Source: Daldinia sp. FL1419 | Taxonomy: Eukaryota; Ascomycota; Sordariomycetes; Xylariales; Hypoxylaceae | Assembly (NCBI GenBank): GCA_025201765.1 | Contig: MU623354.1 | Location: 1-64,000, forward strand | DNA length: 64,000 bases | Direction: 5' to 3' | Shown: in pieces, positions 11,742-23,510 of the stretch | How positions within the stretch are numbered: position 1 is the first letter of the stretch | How the letters are laid out: every line of letters begins with the position of its first letter | Made by a program: the position numbers and the translations under genes | The notes under the pieces: model-generated | What the model was told of the DNA's origin: nothing | What the model saw: the letters and a program-made list of their open reading frames with translations, nothing else | Databases searched by the model: none

Positions 11742-12649
11742 ACAGAGAAAGGGGTCGGCGCTACTCCCTCGTACATATCATAAAAGTCTAGGGACAGTAT
11801 AGAGATTTATGAGACCACGAGAGGTATATGACGAATTATTATGACGATACCCGTCACGGCTAATACTCAGCTATGGCATTCTACAGAAACATATCATACA
11901 TCGCAAGACAAATACGAAGTCGAAAGAGTTGTTATGAATTTCTTTATTTCCTATCCCATGCCATGTCAAGTCAAGAAGAGCTCGCGCAACAAAAGGAAAA
12001 GATCCTCGGTATAACATGAATGGTGATACACTCGTTTTCAGGTCCGATCCGTCCTGCCTGACTCCCTCCCTTCCTCCTTGAGCGAACAACTGGCGAAACG
12101 GGGGGCTTTGTCTTCTCTCTCCTTTCCTTTCCTCCCTCGTCCATCTGAAAAAGAAGAAAAATAATAATAATAGTAATGCGCCGGCCGCATCAACTATTCG
12201 CAGAAAATTACCAAGCCGACCAGCTAGCCAGCCAGCCGGCCGGCCAGGCCGAGACGACAACGACGAATGTTGACACCGACGTCGAGAAAAAACACCTTTG
12301 CCCTCCTTTAACCCTAGTCATTAGACCCTATACTGAAAGGGAATACTCGCAGGAACGCCGTGGTCGAAGAATCTTGGATGCAAGAACTCTCTCTTTCTCT
12401 CTTCTAAGGAAACGAAGAAGAAAAGATGATAGAAAAAAGTATAAAAAAAAACGGCGATCCTTACCTATCCTTCCCGCTATCGTAACAAGAGGCGTTCGTC
12501 GAGAAAAAAGTGAACATAAAAAAAATAAACAATATGATGTCATGCAAAAGTTGATCATTATCCGGACTTTTTGTGTTTCCGTCGTCGTATCCATCCAAAT
12601 GCCCGCGCGCTCAACATTTCGTAAGTAAGAATTGCTACCTCATCGCCCT
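11742..12649. other. Convergent 3' region between DAD1 and the Rho4-type GTPase
   Basis: About 900 bases receive transcripts from both sides. They are rich in homopurine/homopyrimidine runs (CT-rich at about 12050-12150, A-rich at about 12420-12530). Several frames are open on both strands because of this skew, but none resembles a protein, so I call it untranslated sequence. Confidence 0.5.
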
Positions 12650-13678
12650 TCACAAGAAGTTGCAGTTCCGCTTCTTCTTCTTAAAAGTACGGATCCCGGG
12701 GATCCCGCCGCTGTCTCGCCCCCCGCCCGAAGAACTACCACCGCCTATGGACGAGGGGGCCGCCGCCATCGCCGCCTCGAGGTTACGTCGGTCGTTGGCC
12801 ACTACGGTCTGGATCGCTTTATCGAAGATCTCGTCCACACCCGTCATTTCCTTGCTACTGCATTCCATGTACTGGGCGCCCATCTTCTTGGCGACAGCCA
12901 TGGCTTGATCGGTGGTGACGGGCGTGAGGCCTTGCGTCTTGAGCATCTCGATACAGGTCTTCTTGTTGCGCAGATCCGATTTCAGTCCGACGAGAATGAG
13001 AGGTGTGTAAGGACAGAAGTGAAGGACCTCGGGATACCACTGCGTTATGTTAATACTTATAACTTGAAAAGAAGCGAAGGGGACGTTCAAGACTTACCTT
13101 ATCGAGGACATTATCTAGCGAGTTGGGACAGTCGATGGCGAAGCAAACAAATATTAAGTCCGTCTCCGGGTACGACAGCGGCCGTAGCCTATCGTATTCT
13201 TCTTGGCCGGCAGTATCCCATAGCGCAAGCTCGACGGTCTTACCGCTCGGTTGGTGAGTCGGGTATGTGATGTAATTTTCGAAGACGGTCGGGACGTATT
13301 TCTAGACCAATATTAGCTTCCGAGAAGTCTGTCTAATTTCCCCCGTGGGGTGGATTAAGGCTATGAGATAAGGCTATGTATCTTCTGTCTACTTACCTCG
13401 GGGAAGTATCCTTGGCTGTAGCTGATTAGGAGACACGTCTTTCCACAACCACCGTCGCCGACCACCACGATCTTCTTGGAATATGCGGGTGCGTCTGTGA
13501 CGTGCGTCGCCGACGATTCTCTACCCGTTGACGCGCTCATGACTGTGCTGACTGTGCCTTCGCTGGACCGCGTGTTACGCCCTTCTTTGCCTGTCGGCCG
13601 TCTCTGAACACCATTATCGTACTTCTCGCTCGCAGGTTGGCCGCCGTACTGGGAATTGCGATATTGGTAGTTAGCCAT
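12650..13678 (-). CDS. rho4: Rho-family small GTPase, Rho4 type
   Basis: Rho4 GTPases direct septum formation and polarised wall synthesis in filamentous fungi. Three exons with introns at 13302-13396 and 13040-13097 give 291 residues. The N-terminal extension of about 66 residues before the G domain is characteristic of Rho4 rather than Rho1, Cdc42 or Rac. G motifs are all present: P-loop GDGGCGKT (74-81), switch I VPTVFENY (T99), switch II WDTAGQEEYDRLRPLSYP (D123-Q127), LKSD in place of NKxD/TKxD (181-184), and ECSSKE. The C-terminus is Gly/Ser-rich, then a KKKK polybasic patch and CNFL, a CaaX box; Leu at the last position predicts geranylgeranylation. The gene is convergent with DAD1. 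The Rho4 assignment rests on the extension and core sequence and is strong. Confidence 0.92.
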
Positions 13679-14491
13679 GCCGGTTGCGCCGTGGCAAAGT
13701 AATTTTGTATAAAAGTGGCTTTTGCTTGGACCCGGGGTGTTATAATGCTGGTTAATTAGGTATCCTATTAAGTCACGTAACCCTTTAATTCCCTTTGGTT
13801 AGGCGAATACAATGTTAGAGGTTTGTTTCGGCGGGTCGAACGATAAGTTGAGGGATTGATAGATGAGATGGAATGAAGGTGAGACCTTTTTTTATTTTTT
13901 TTATTTTTGTGTGATCGAGGTTCTGGATTCGAGAGGACTTGTTTGTTGAAAAAGGGCAAGAACGGGATTGTCATGCAGAGCTATGAGCAGGTTGGTTTGG
14001 GGGGCAGATTGTGGATGTCTGAGGCTGAGTTAATCGCAATGGTTGGTTAATCGGGCTCATGCATTTCGTCAGACATCAATAGAAAGATCAATTAGGACGC
14101 AGCGGACGTCGACAGGGCAACGATTTACTCCACTCATCGTTTCACCGTTTCAGCTTGCATAAGTCGTGCCCCACCTTCCGATCAAGGCTAATGAGCCAAT
14201 TAGACGCGCTAATGTATTTAGTGATAGGAACTTATCCCACTTCCTTGGAACATTGTGCATGCCAGGACTCCACATTTTGATATACCAGCCACTTCTGCCA
14301 CCTGCAGCCCGCTAACCCATGAGCCCACCAAGTTTTTGAGGCGTTTGAAGCTCCGCGCTAACTTTATTTCGTACTCGAAAATTTCTTTTACCAGCCGCCT
14401 TTTATTCCTTCTTTTTTCTCCCAATTCACCTTCCCAACTTTGCCAAGTAACAAGGTCCTCCAAGAAAACTCTACAGAAGATTCCCCTCGAG
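13679..14491. other. Divergent promoter region of the Rho4-type gene and elongin C
   Basis: This is a shared upstream region for two divergent genes, with a T-rich tract near 13887-13912. It has no coding signal beyond short incidental frames. Confidence 0.5.
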
Positions 14492-15160
14492 ATGGCAGCT
14501 AGCAGTTCCAGTCCGCACAAATACGTCACTCTGGTCTCTAGTGATGGCTTCGAGTTCGTAGTGCTTCGGGAGGCAGCCCTCGTCAGCCCTGCTATAAAGA
14601 GCATGCTGGATCCGAAGAGTATAGCAAATCCTTCCCGGTCCGACTCTTGATCTCCGGGAAGAGGACTTACAAGTGTTAGGCCAATTCTCCGAGGCACGAA
14701 CTGGTCGATGTGTCTTTGAAGAGATCAAGTAAGTCGAGAATCCCGGCCATCCTCATCTCCGTCTGTGCCATATTTCGTCAGTGATGAATCACAAAATTTC
14801 GCTGTGTTCTTACTGACAGACCGTCAACATGGTCTGAATGACAGCCAACTACACTTGATCTGAGACTTCATTTTTCGACTATTTACCACTGGCACTCATC
14901 TACATGCTATCTTTTGACTTTGGGACTAATCCGACCTCACAGCGGCATGGTACTCGAGAAAGTAGTAGAATACTTCCACTACTGGTATAAGAATCGACAG
15001 AGAGAAGACGTCCCAGATATGGAGATCCCGGTAGAACTCTGCCTTGAGCTTTTGATGGCCGCAGACTACTTGGGACTCGACAGTAAGGACACCAGTTGTT
15101 CCATTCACCATGACTGAACGCTCACCACTCATGTCCCCCCCACTCGCAGAGCCGACATAG
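14492..15160 (+). CDS. Elongin C (BTB/POZ-fold, SKP1-like)
   Basis: Elongin C is the adaptor of elongin and cullin-RING ligases and has a small BTB/SKP1 fold. The reconstruction has four exons: 14492-14618, 14680-14728, 14943-15082 and 15150-15160, coding for 108 residues, close to the usual 112. Joined, it reads through the family hallmarks: KYVTLVSSDGFEFVVLREAA, the IKSMLDPKS loop, FSEARTGRCVFEEIN, GMVLEKVVEYFHYWY, and PVELCLELLMAADYLGLD at the C-terminus. The second intron is 214 nt, long for this window. The last exon is only 11 nt and adds Lys-Pro-Thr and the stop. Reading through its GTAAGG donor would instead add an unrelated tail of about 11 residues, which I consider less likely. The first donor (GTATAG) is weak, but the joined frame is convincing. 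Confidence 0.85.
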
Positions 15161-15787
15161 GTTGTCCGGCAATTCGATAACTCGACTGGAATGAGTTCAG
15201 ATAGTAGGAAACAGGGTACGGAACAAAGCCGGCGTTTATTGGCGTTATGATACCACCAAATGTCGATTCATAGGCCCAGGTAGCGGTTAATGACTGGCCA
15301 AGATTGAATTAGACTCGGATTTCACGTTTAACTTCGTTTGCTAAAATACATTTCACGGTAAGTTTAACGTAAATACAGAGCAAAGCCTCTCGGCCATCGC
15401 AATCCATCTAAGCATATGCGTTCAACTCTTCACTCTTCCGTGGGTTGAATGTCTATAACGGATGGAAGATTAATATAATCCCCCGTCACTCTGCGTGGCT
15501 TGTGTTTCTCTGTAGAGACCATGCTTTTTAGGAGGGGATACATCGCCACTAGATCCACTAGACCATATATAATGTAATGTAACTCTATAGGGCTTACTCG
15601 TGTCGATGAACAATTGTGCATGTTATTTGTCCAAACAGTAATGCGAGCATGGCAATTAGAATTCTATGAGGAAGACGCCCCTAAGCTTTTAAATATATAA
15701 CATCAACCCAACAGTTGTCAGCAGGTTTGCATCCATGGTCCTGATAATATTGGTGCACTCGCATTTGGATATGTTTAAAGTTTGGCA
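15161..15787. other. Convergent 3' region between elongin C and DBR1
   Basis: This holds both 3' flanks. No gene or notable repeat was seen. Confidence 0.5.
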
Positions 15788-17572
15788 TCATTTCCTCCAG
15801 CCACCCCTGTGTCCCCCTCCGCCTCCGCCTCGCCCCCTGCCCCGTCCTCTGTGGGAACCACCTCGGTGGCCGCCACCCCTTCCCCCTCCAGATACACCGC
15901 CGCGGTGCGCCCTTGGCTCTGCAGGCAGCGGCCCCCTCTCCTTGCGCTCCGCTCTTTCCTCAGGGCTCGCATCCCAAATATTTGGTACGCCGACCAACTC
16001 GCAAAAGGCGGTTGTCTGAGGGTTCGTGTATTCGTCGGGCTGGTAGTTAACCGTCTCTGGGTCGACTCCTGGACGGTGCGGCGGAGCGGTGAGGGTGAAA
16101 TTTTGGGGTACATCCAATTTGCCAGCGCTGACTACATTTTCGTCTATCCATCTTCGCTCATGATCTATCATCGGCTGATACGTAACCTCGCCCAAATCGG
16201 GGGGTGTCTGGGCCGTAGGGTCACCTATAGTTAGATGTGGCGCAAAAACCCGTGTTATGGCGAGCCATTCCGGATCGTATTGTAGACGATAACGTTGCTT
16301 CGGGTTAGTTGATGGTGGATACTCACTTAGGCGTGAGGGATCAACGGGTGTCGCAGAGCAAAGTTGAACGAATTTGCGTCCTGGGAGACATTTGTCCAAG
16401 GCGAGGAAACGAGTGGTAGTATTCGTTATCGTCGGTGGAACAGGCTGGCCCGGAATGACCTTGGGTTGGGACGGCGCTGGTCCGGCAAAAGACGCCGGGA
16501 GCTGCGCACGAAGTTCGTCAGATACTCCTCCTGGGGCAGGTGTATCTGTGGGTTGCGTAGAGTCGGCCACCTCGGCTGAATTAGCTGGCGGATGGTTATC
16601 GTCTTCCATATCTAGGTCAATCTCATCAGGGTTTGTAGAAGATCCCCCCGCAGTGGCTTCCTGAACTGCCGCCGCTTTATTAGAAGACGGCTCGACGTTG
16701 TTTGGAGGGTCGTAAGTCTTAACAGCGGCAAATTTGCAGTGCAAGTGTGCGGAGAACCAGTATGCCGGTCTCAGTCTATCCATAACATACGTAGCCGCCG
16801 GGTTTCCTAGAGAACCGTCGATACTCTCCTGCTTAAAATCAGGCTTCATCTTCCACAGCGCGGAAGAATTGCCATGCTTTTCTATTTCTCTTGGCCAATC
16901 ATGACTCAATCCGATATCTACCTGCTCTCGAAGGAGTAAGAGCTTGCGTACATCAAACTCACGCACGTGGTAAAAACTCTTGATATCGTCTTGATTAAAA
17001 GGCAATCGCTCGTGATGAGGCTTGCGATAATCGTAGCCCTTCCAAATGCCGCTCATCGCGGCAATGCGCAAGGGGCCAAAACGTAGCACATTAGCGGCGC
17101 CCATATAATAGATATTAGGCGCAACCCAACCGCCATAGTACAGCTCCCAGAGATAAGAGCTAGCCTCATGGTTTCCGGCAATAAAAATGGTCAAGTATGG
17201 TGCCTTCTTTTCCCCGCTATAGTATGCTGGGAAGTCTCCGAGCTGGCGATACTTGGGCGGCACTGCCATGACCGAAAGATCTGCCGCATTGCGAGTAGAC
17301 TATGTTTCTTATTAGATTTAATAGTTGAATAATGCAAGCCTTAGGATAAGATGATATAATACCTGGAAATCACCTCCAATGATGAGAAGGTCCACGCCAT
17401 CCCACCCTCTCTGTTTGGAAGATGTGGCTACGGAAGCATAGATAGCATCAAGTGTACCATGACCCTACGCACGGGTAAAATTAGATTTGCGTATTAGTCT
17501 ATTTGGAGGTAAACCTACACAGCCCTCGAAGGCGATTCGGACACCGTCAGCTTCGTGGGTGTTGTTCGCCAT
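15788..17572 (-). CDS. dbr1: RNA lariat debranching enzyme DBR1
   Basis: DBR1 is the metallophosphoesterase that hydrolyses the 2'-5' bond of excised intron lariats. Three exons with introns at 17465-17518 and 17300-17362 give 555 residues. Exon 1 gives VRIAFEGC; exon 2 gives GHGTLDAIY and DLLIIGGDFQ; exon 3 resumes with RNAADLSVMAVPPKYRQL. The metal-binding residues are in place: EGC and GHG at the N-terminus, GGDFQ, AGNHEAS, LSHDWP and SAHLHCKF. YSGEKKAPYLTIF and GGWVAPNIYYMG are near-invariant family blocks. The DBR1 C-terminal domain follows (FLALDKCLPGRKF, YDPEWLAITR). The tail is Gly/Arg-rich with RGG-like repeats, found in fungal orthologues and probably RNA-binding. The gene ends about 300 bases from the AT-rich repeat block. 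Confidence 0.95.
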
Positions 17573-17879
17573 GGCTTGTTGCTTAAGAGAGTTTATGTGT
17601 TTTGACGTCTTGGAGTAGAACTTGAACTGAAGTTGTTTTCTTACGACAAGGGGTCCAAGTCCAAGGCAGCGCTGGGTTTTAGCGCCAATCAACGCTAAGA
17701 ATGGATTTGCCCCAGGACGCCATGGAGAGTATCTGGTCGTTATATTTGACATGGAAAATTGTTGGATTTTTCCATTGCTGTTTCTAACTCGCGTACATTC
17801 CAAATTTACACGAACAGTTTTAAAGACGGAAGCTTGAGTCCATGTGGGGACAATTAACCTAGGCGGTTGAATAGTTCAG
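17573..17879. other. DBR1 upstream region bordering the AT-rich block
   Basis: This is the normal-composition promoter region of DBR1. It passes abruptly into AT-rich repeat DNA at about 17880. No other feature was seen. Confidence 0.5.
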
Positions 17880-17881
17880 TA

Positions 17882-18464
17882 CGGTGGCCCATTAATGCAA
17901 AACCGACAAAACTAAAAACGCAAATAAAAATTTGTCCGATTTATAATATGCGCTATAATTATAACGTAGAAGTATGTTAGACCCTCTATAATTACAGCGC
18001 TTTTTAATGGACTATACGCTATAAATATAACAATTAAAATATAAAAATATTAATTAATCAATTAAGATTTAACTTTAAATTAACCTTATAGATATTTCTT
18101 TAAAAAGCGTTATATTTATAGTAAATACTTTCACTAAATCCACTATAATTACAAGGAACTTAATATTATTATTTACTTAAATTATAATATATTTAATAAA
18201 TACTTATAAAATTTTTATTACCTCCAAAATGCCTTATATTTATAATAACCTTAATACCCTTATATATTATAATTATAATAGATTTAATAAGTTCTCAGAG
18301 ACTTTTTAATAACCACTAAAATATAACATATTAATCATTAAAACTCACTATAATTATAAAGGATTTAACGTACCTCTGCACTATAATTATAACACATATT
18401 ATAAATCAGACAAAATTTTTTTTTGCGTTTTTAATTTTATCGGTTTTGCACTAATAGTGCACCA
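17882..18464. mobile_element. 583 bp TIR element (MITE-like), flanked by TA
   Basis: The two ends are inverted copies of each other for roughly 85 bases. Both contain TGCAAAACCGA, then TAAAAACGCAAA, then GATTTATAATATG and CTATAATTATAA/TTATAATTATAG. TA dinucleotides at 17880-17881 and 18465-18466 could be a target-site duplication. The interior has no open frame and repeats a CTATAATTATAA-like near-palindrome about nine times. Long TIRs, a TA target and no coding capacity suggest a non-autonomous Tc1/mariner-type element; that class assignment is inference. Mismatches between the TIRs are mostly C/T or G/A differences, as expected after RIP. Confidence 0.72.
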
Positions 18465-20519
18465 TACCCCTTTTCCTTTTTATATAAGCAAATTCTTCCC
18501 CCAAAAGCTATAACGAAAAATTAACCATTAAATAACTTAATTTAAACCATTTTTTTCAAATTTATATAAAAAAATTTAATATCCTTTTAAAATTTAATAC
18601 CCAAAATATTAGTAATTATTGATTTAAATAAGTAATATAATTCAGGGAGTTGGAAAAATAAAGAAAGGTTCTCTTAATACTTACAATCAAACTTCAATAC
18701 AACTAATAAAAACAAAAATTAAAAATATTAAAAAATTAAATATAAGATTTATTAATAAAATAAATTTTAAAATAATATATATATAATCAGATTTTATTTT
18801 TATTTTTTATCTATTAATAATAATAATTAAAAGATTAATAATGTATTATTTACATTTATACTACATTTAATCCAAATATTATTAAATATATATATAAAAA
18901 AAATATGGTGAACAACCCTTATATTTCTATTCGAAAATATTTTTACCAATTTAAGTTCTTTCTATTTAATTCTATAATAATTTATATTAATTTTTAAATT
19001 AATATTTTTTTTTATTAAATACTTTAAAACTAAATTATATTTAATTTTTATAATAATTTATAATTTTAAATTTATATAAATAATAAAATAATAATATCCT
19101 TTAAAAAATTCTTTTAATTTTAAAAATATAAATATAAATTACATTAATTTTTATAAATTTAATTATAAAATAAAATAATTATTATTCCCTAACTTTTTAT
19201 TTATTTATAAAAAATAAAAAAATAAAAGTTTATATCTAACGAATATTAGTTTATTTATATATAAAATTATTATTTTGTATTTTCTTTTATTCAATTTTTA
19301 CTAAAAACCCCATAATAGTGTTATTAAAAGATTTTCTTATATATAAATAAATATTATAATTATTTTTATAATAAAATAATTTTATAAAAAAAATATTTAA
19401 TTAAAATAAAATAAAAATTTTAAATTATTAATAAAAAAAAATAATTTGTATCTTTTAATATAAAATAGTAGGTTGTTAAGAATTTAATTAAAATAATTTT
19501 TATTTCTTTTTTTATATTAATTAATAAAATAATTAAATAATATTAATAATTATTTATAATAAAAATATATTTAAAAATTATTATAAATATATTAATTTTT
19601 AAATTTATAAATTAAATAAAAATTATTATTTATAATTTAATATTAATTATTGTAAATTAAGAAATAGTTAATAATATTTCAAAATTTATTTTTTTATTTT
19701 TAAAATTTTGGAAATTGTTATAATAATTAAAATCTAAAAATAATAAAATAAAAACATTATTAATATATATTTTTAAATATTTTTTAAATTTTAAATAATA
19801 ATTTTATATTAATAAATTATTATTATTTTAAAATTTTATAATTTTTTTTAAAAAATATTAAAATATTTTTTCTCTTTTATTATAAAATAATAATATATTA
19901 ATTTTAAAAAAATTTAAAAAATTATATATTTTATTTTCAATATATGTTATTTTCTTATTAATAGCCCATACCAATTAAACTACAATATAAAACTATAAAA
20001 AATTATTAATATTAAAAGCCTTTTTTAAAATATTCATAATATTAAAAAAAAAAATTAATAAACCTAACCAATTAAAATATTTTTTTAATTAATAACTATA
20101 TTTTAAAATTAACTTTAAAATATATATTTAGCTTAAATAAATTAATTAATTTTAATTTCCTTCCAAATTTTATTAAAAAACATCACTTCTATAAATATAA
20201 ATAATTTTTAGAATATCCAACCCTTAATACTGGAGGTTACCCCAAGGGCTGACACAATCCTTAAATTTTCAAATAAGATCTTTTATAAATAATTAATATT
20301 TTATTATTTTATTATATTAAATTAAAATAATTTTAAATAAATATTTTAATAGTTCCTATAAGATATGCCTTATATTTCAACTACCCCATAATAAGCCAAA
20401 AATTATATAAGATAGAGGATATAAAGTAATTATATCTTAAAAAAGATATTAAAATAATTGAATAAAAAAATTAATAATAAACTAATATAAAATAATTAGG
20501 TTATAGATAATTTTTTATA

Positions 20520-23290
20520 AAGACCTTATTAGCCTCTTTAGAACCAGACCCTCCAAGTCTCCACAGCTCTTTTGGACATAAATAAGCCCTCAAAAGTTAT
20601 CTTTTATGTTTGATTAGCTCAAGTTCTCAAGTATAAAATTGTTAGTTTTTACTAAAGATTTGTACAATGAAATACATAGTGAACCAGGGTAGTGTGATTA
20701 GGTAATAAGAGCTACCCTGAAGGACCCTGTTGACCCCCCCCCTTCTAAGGTTTACACACGTTCTTTTGGATATAAATAGGTCTTTAGGAGTTGTTTTCTT
20801 GCCTGATCAGCTGAAGTCATACATAGTTCTTCAGAGATCGCCTTTATAGAACTTCATATGAATAATATACACTTTGGGCCTATAACCTCATCGTACGCGC
20901 TACCATTGACAAGCAGTCACCTCTATTAGATTCTCTATCCGATCAGCCTATTCCCCTCCTCAGGATATAGTCACCTTGTATCCTCGAGCTCATACAGCCT
21001 CTGGCTTGCTATGGGTTAGTTGAAGTATAGGGCATATCCTGCAGGAGCTATTAGAGCTCCTGTTCAATAGTATATCCTGTAGGAGCTATTAGAATTCCTA
21101 TTTAATATAAATAAATCTTTAGAAGTTGTTTTCCTATTTGATCAGTTCAGGCTCTCAAAAATAGAATTATTAGTTTTGTACGATAAAACTGCAGGGCATA
21201 TCCTACAAAAGTTTTTATTCAATTAAAGCTTATATTTAATATATAAGCCCTCAAAAATTATTTTCCTATTTGATTAATTTAAATTCTTAAGGATAAAATT
21301 ATTAATTTTTAAAACCAAAGAATTTCGTACAATAAAAATATAAAATTAAAGCATATCTATTAAAGTTTTAATTTAACATAAATAAACTTTTAAAAATGAT
21401 TTTCCTATTTAATTAACTTAAATTTTTATTAATAAAAAAGATACACCTAATTATAAATATTTTCTTAAATTTTAAATTTTTAATATATTTTTTTATCCCT
21501 TATTAATTCTTATCAACTTTTATCAATTATTATTAATTATTTATTAATTTTTTATCAATTACATATAATAATTTATTAGAAGAGTTTTAATATAATACAC
21601 TGGATTTTATCCTAAATTATTTATTTAAAATTTTATAAAAATAATTTTTAAAAAACTATATAACACCTAAACTAATCAAACAAAAAAATAACTCTTAAAA
21701 ACTTATTTATATCTAAAAGAAAATATATAAACCTTAAAAGTAATGGTTAATAAAATCTTTCAAAATAACTCCTATTACATAATCACACTACCCCAATTCA
21801 ATACTAATTTAATATTATTTATATAAAATTGTATAAAAAAAATCCTAAAAAAATTATAATAAACTTAAATTAATTATATAAAATTTATAAAACCTCAACT
21901 AATTAAATAAGAAAAATCATACTCAAAAGCTTATTTATATTTAAAAAAACTATAGAAACCTTAAAAAATTTAACTTTATAAAAATTAATAAAGTCTTTAT
22001 AAAATAACCTTTATTATATAATCATATTACCCCAATTCCATATATTAAAAACTTATAAAAACTTTAAAAATAATTATTCTATAAAATTAACAGACTTTTA
22101 TAAAATAACTTCAATTACATAATTACATTATCCCAATTCTATATTTATATAATTAAAACTACTTTATAAAAATTTATTAATTTTTAAAAAATAATTTATA
22201 ATTAAATTTTTATAAATTTTATTTAAATATTAAACCAATATAAAATAATTAGGTTATAAATATTACCCTATAAAAACCCTATTTCCTCTTTAGAACTAAA
22301 CCCTCCAAGGCTCCACAACTCTTTTAAATATAAATAGGCCCTTAAAAACATAAATTCTTTAGATTCTAACTAATCAACAGAAATTTATTAGGTTTTATAA
22401 CTCAATTTCTCCATAAAATCTTTATATAAAAATATATAATTTCAATTTCTTCCTTAAAAATACCTTTTTAAAATATGTTATTATTAACAAATAATCACTT
22501 ATATCTATTCTTCTATCCAATCAGCCTATTCTCCTTAAAATATAAATACTTTATATCCTCTAACTTATATAATCCCTAATTTATTATAAGTTAATTAAAA
22601 TATAAGGTATATCTTGTAAAAATTATTAAAACTTCTATTTAATATATTAAATTAAAGTAAATAATATAATTACGTAATTAAAACTACCTTACAAAACCCT
22701 ATTAACCTCCATAGAACCAACCCTTCTAAACTCTCCATAAACTTTTTAGAATATAAATAAACCCTTAAGAATTATTTTCTTATCTAATTAAATCATACTC
22801 TCTACCAGAAATTTAAATAAAATAAAAGATATAAAATAACTATATCTTAAAAAAAATATAAGAATAATTAAATAAAAAAATTAATAAAAAAAACTACCTA
22901 CCAATAATAACACATACTAAAAATTATATTTAACAAAAAAATAAAAAAACATATATTATCAGACAAAAACTTTATAAAAATAATCCTTTTAAAACTATAA
23001 TAAACTTGATTTAATCAAACAAGAAAACAATTCCTAAAAGCATATTTATATCCAAAAAACTTATAAAAATTTTAGAAAGGTTAGTTCCATAAAATCTTAC
23101 AAAATAACTTCAATTATATAATTACATTATTTTAATTTAATAATTCTATAAAATTTAATTTAATTAAATAAAAATCAACTCTTAAAAGCCTATATATATC
23201 CAAAAACACTTATAAAAATAAAAATTAATAAAATTTTATAAAATAATTTTAATTATATAATTATATTACCCCAATTTAATATACAACTAA
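20520..23290. repeat. Dispersed array of about 60-90 bp modules in both orientations
   Basis: A module containing CTCTTTTGGACATAAATAAG, then CCTCAAAAGTTAT and TTTGATTAGCTCAAG, occurs forward near 20565, 20760, 21105, 21230, 21370, 22310 and 22735. It occurs reversed near 21680, 21895, 22995 and 23165. A second module (GGGTAGTGTGATTAGGTAAT) occurs forward near 20686 and reversed near 21770, 22010, 22105, 23105 and 23250. Copies differ mainly by C/T and G/A changes. Coordinates of individual copies are approximate. Confidence 0.7.
21023..21104. repeat. Tandem pair of about 38-41 bp units with pure transition differences
   Basis: Two neighbouring copies of CATATCCTGCAGGAGCTATT and its continuation differ at about eight positions. 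Every difference seen is C to T or G to A in the second copy. This is direct within-window evidence for RIP. A further partial copy (GGCATATCCTACAAAAG) lies near 21193. Confidence 0.8.
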
Positions 23291-23314
23291 ATATAAAACT
23301 AATCAATTAAGAAA

Positions 23315-23510
23315 TATTTAAACGTAAGACTAATAAAGCTAACTAATTAAAAAAAAACTAATAAAATTAAGGTTAATGGTAGATTAATTAAAGTATGGCT
23401 GATTAATTAGAATAACTTAAATATAGCTAATCAAATAAGCTGTAACTGGGCATAAAACTAGCCAATCAGAAAAGGCTAGCAAAGTTGGCCAATTAGAAAA
23501 AAGCTTATAT
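23315..23510. repeat. Degenerate minisatellite with about 30 bp period
   Basis: At least five diverged copies carry a core like GGCCAATTAGAAAA. They run from strongly mutated (GCTAACTAATTAAAAA) on the left to near-intact (TTGGCCAATTAGAAAAA) on the right. The period is irregular. The gradient from AT-rich to less mutated units is consistent with RIP decay. Confidence 0.55.

Noticed and set aside
12176..13270. Long open frames on the plus strand opposite and downstream of the Rho4-type gene
   Set aside because: They are antisense shadows of the GTPase exons or arise from purine/pyrimidine-skewed untranslated sequence; no protein family is visible.
20520..23290. Regular repeats as a CRISPR-like array
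   Set aside because: Copies occur in both orientations with irregular spacing and diverge by transitions; this is a eukaryotic RIP-mutated repeat.
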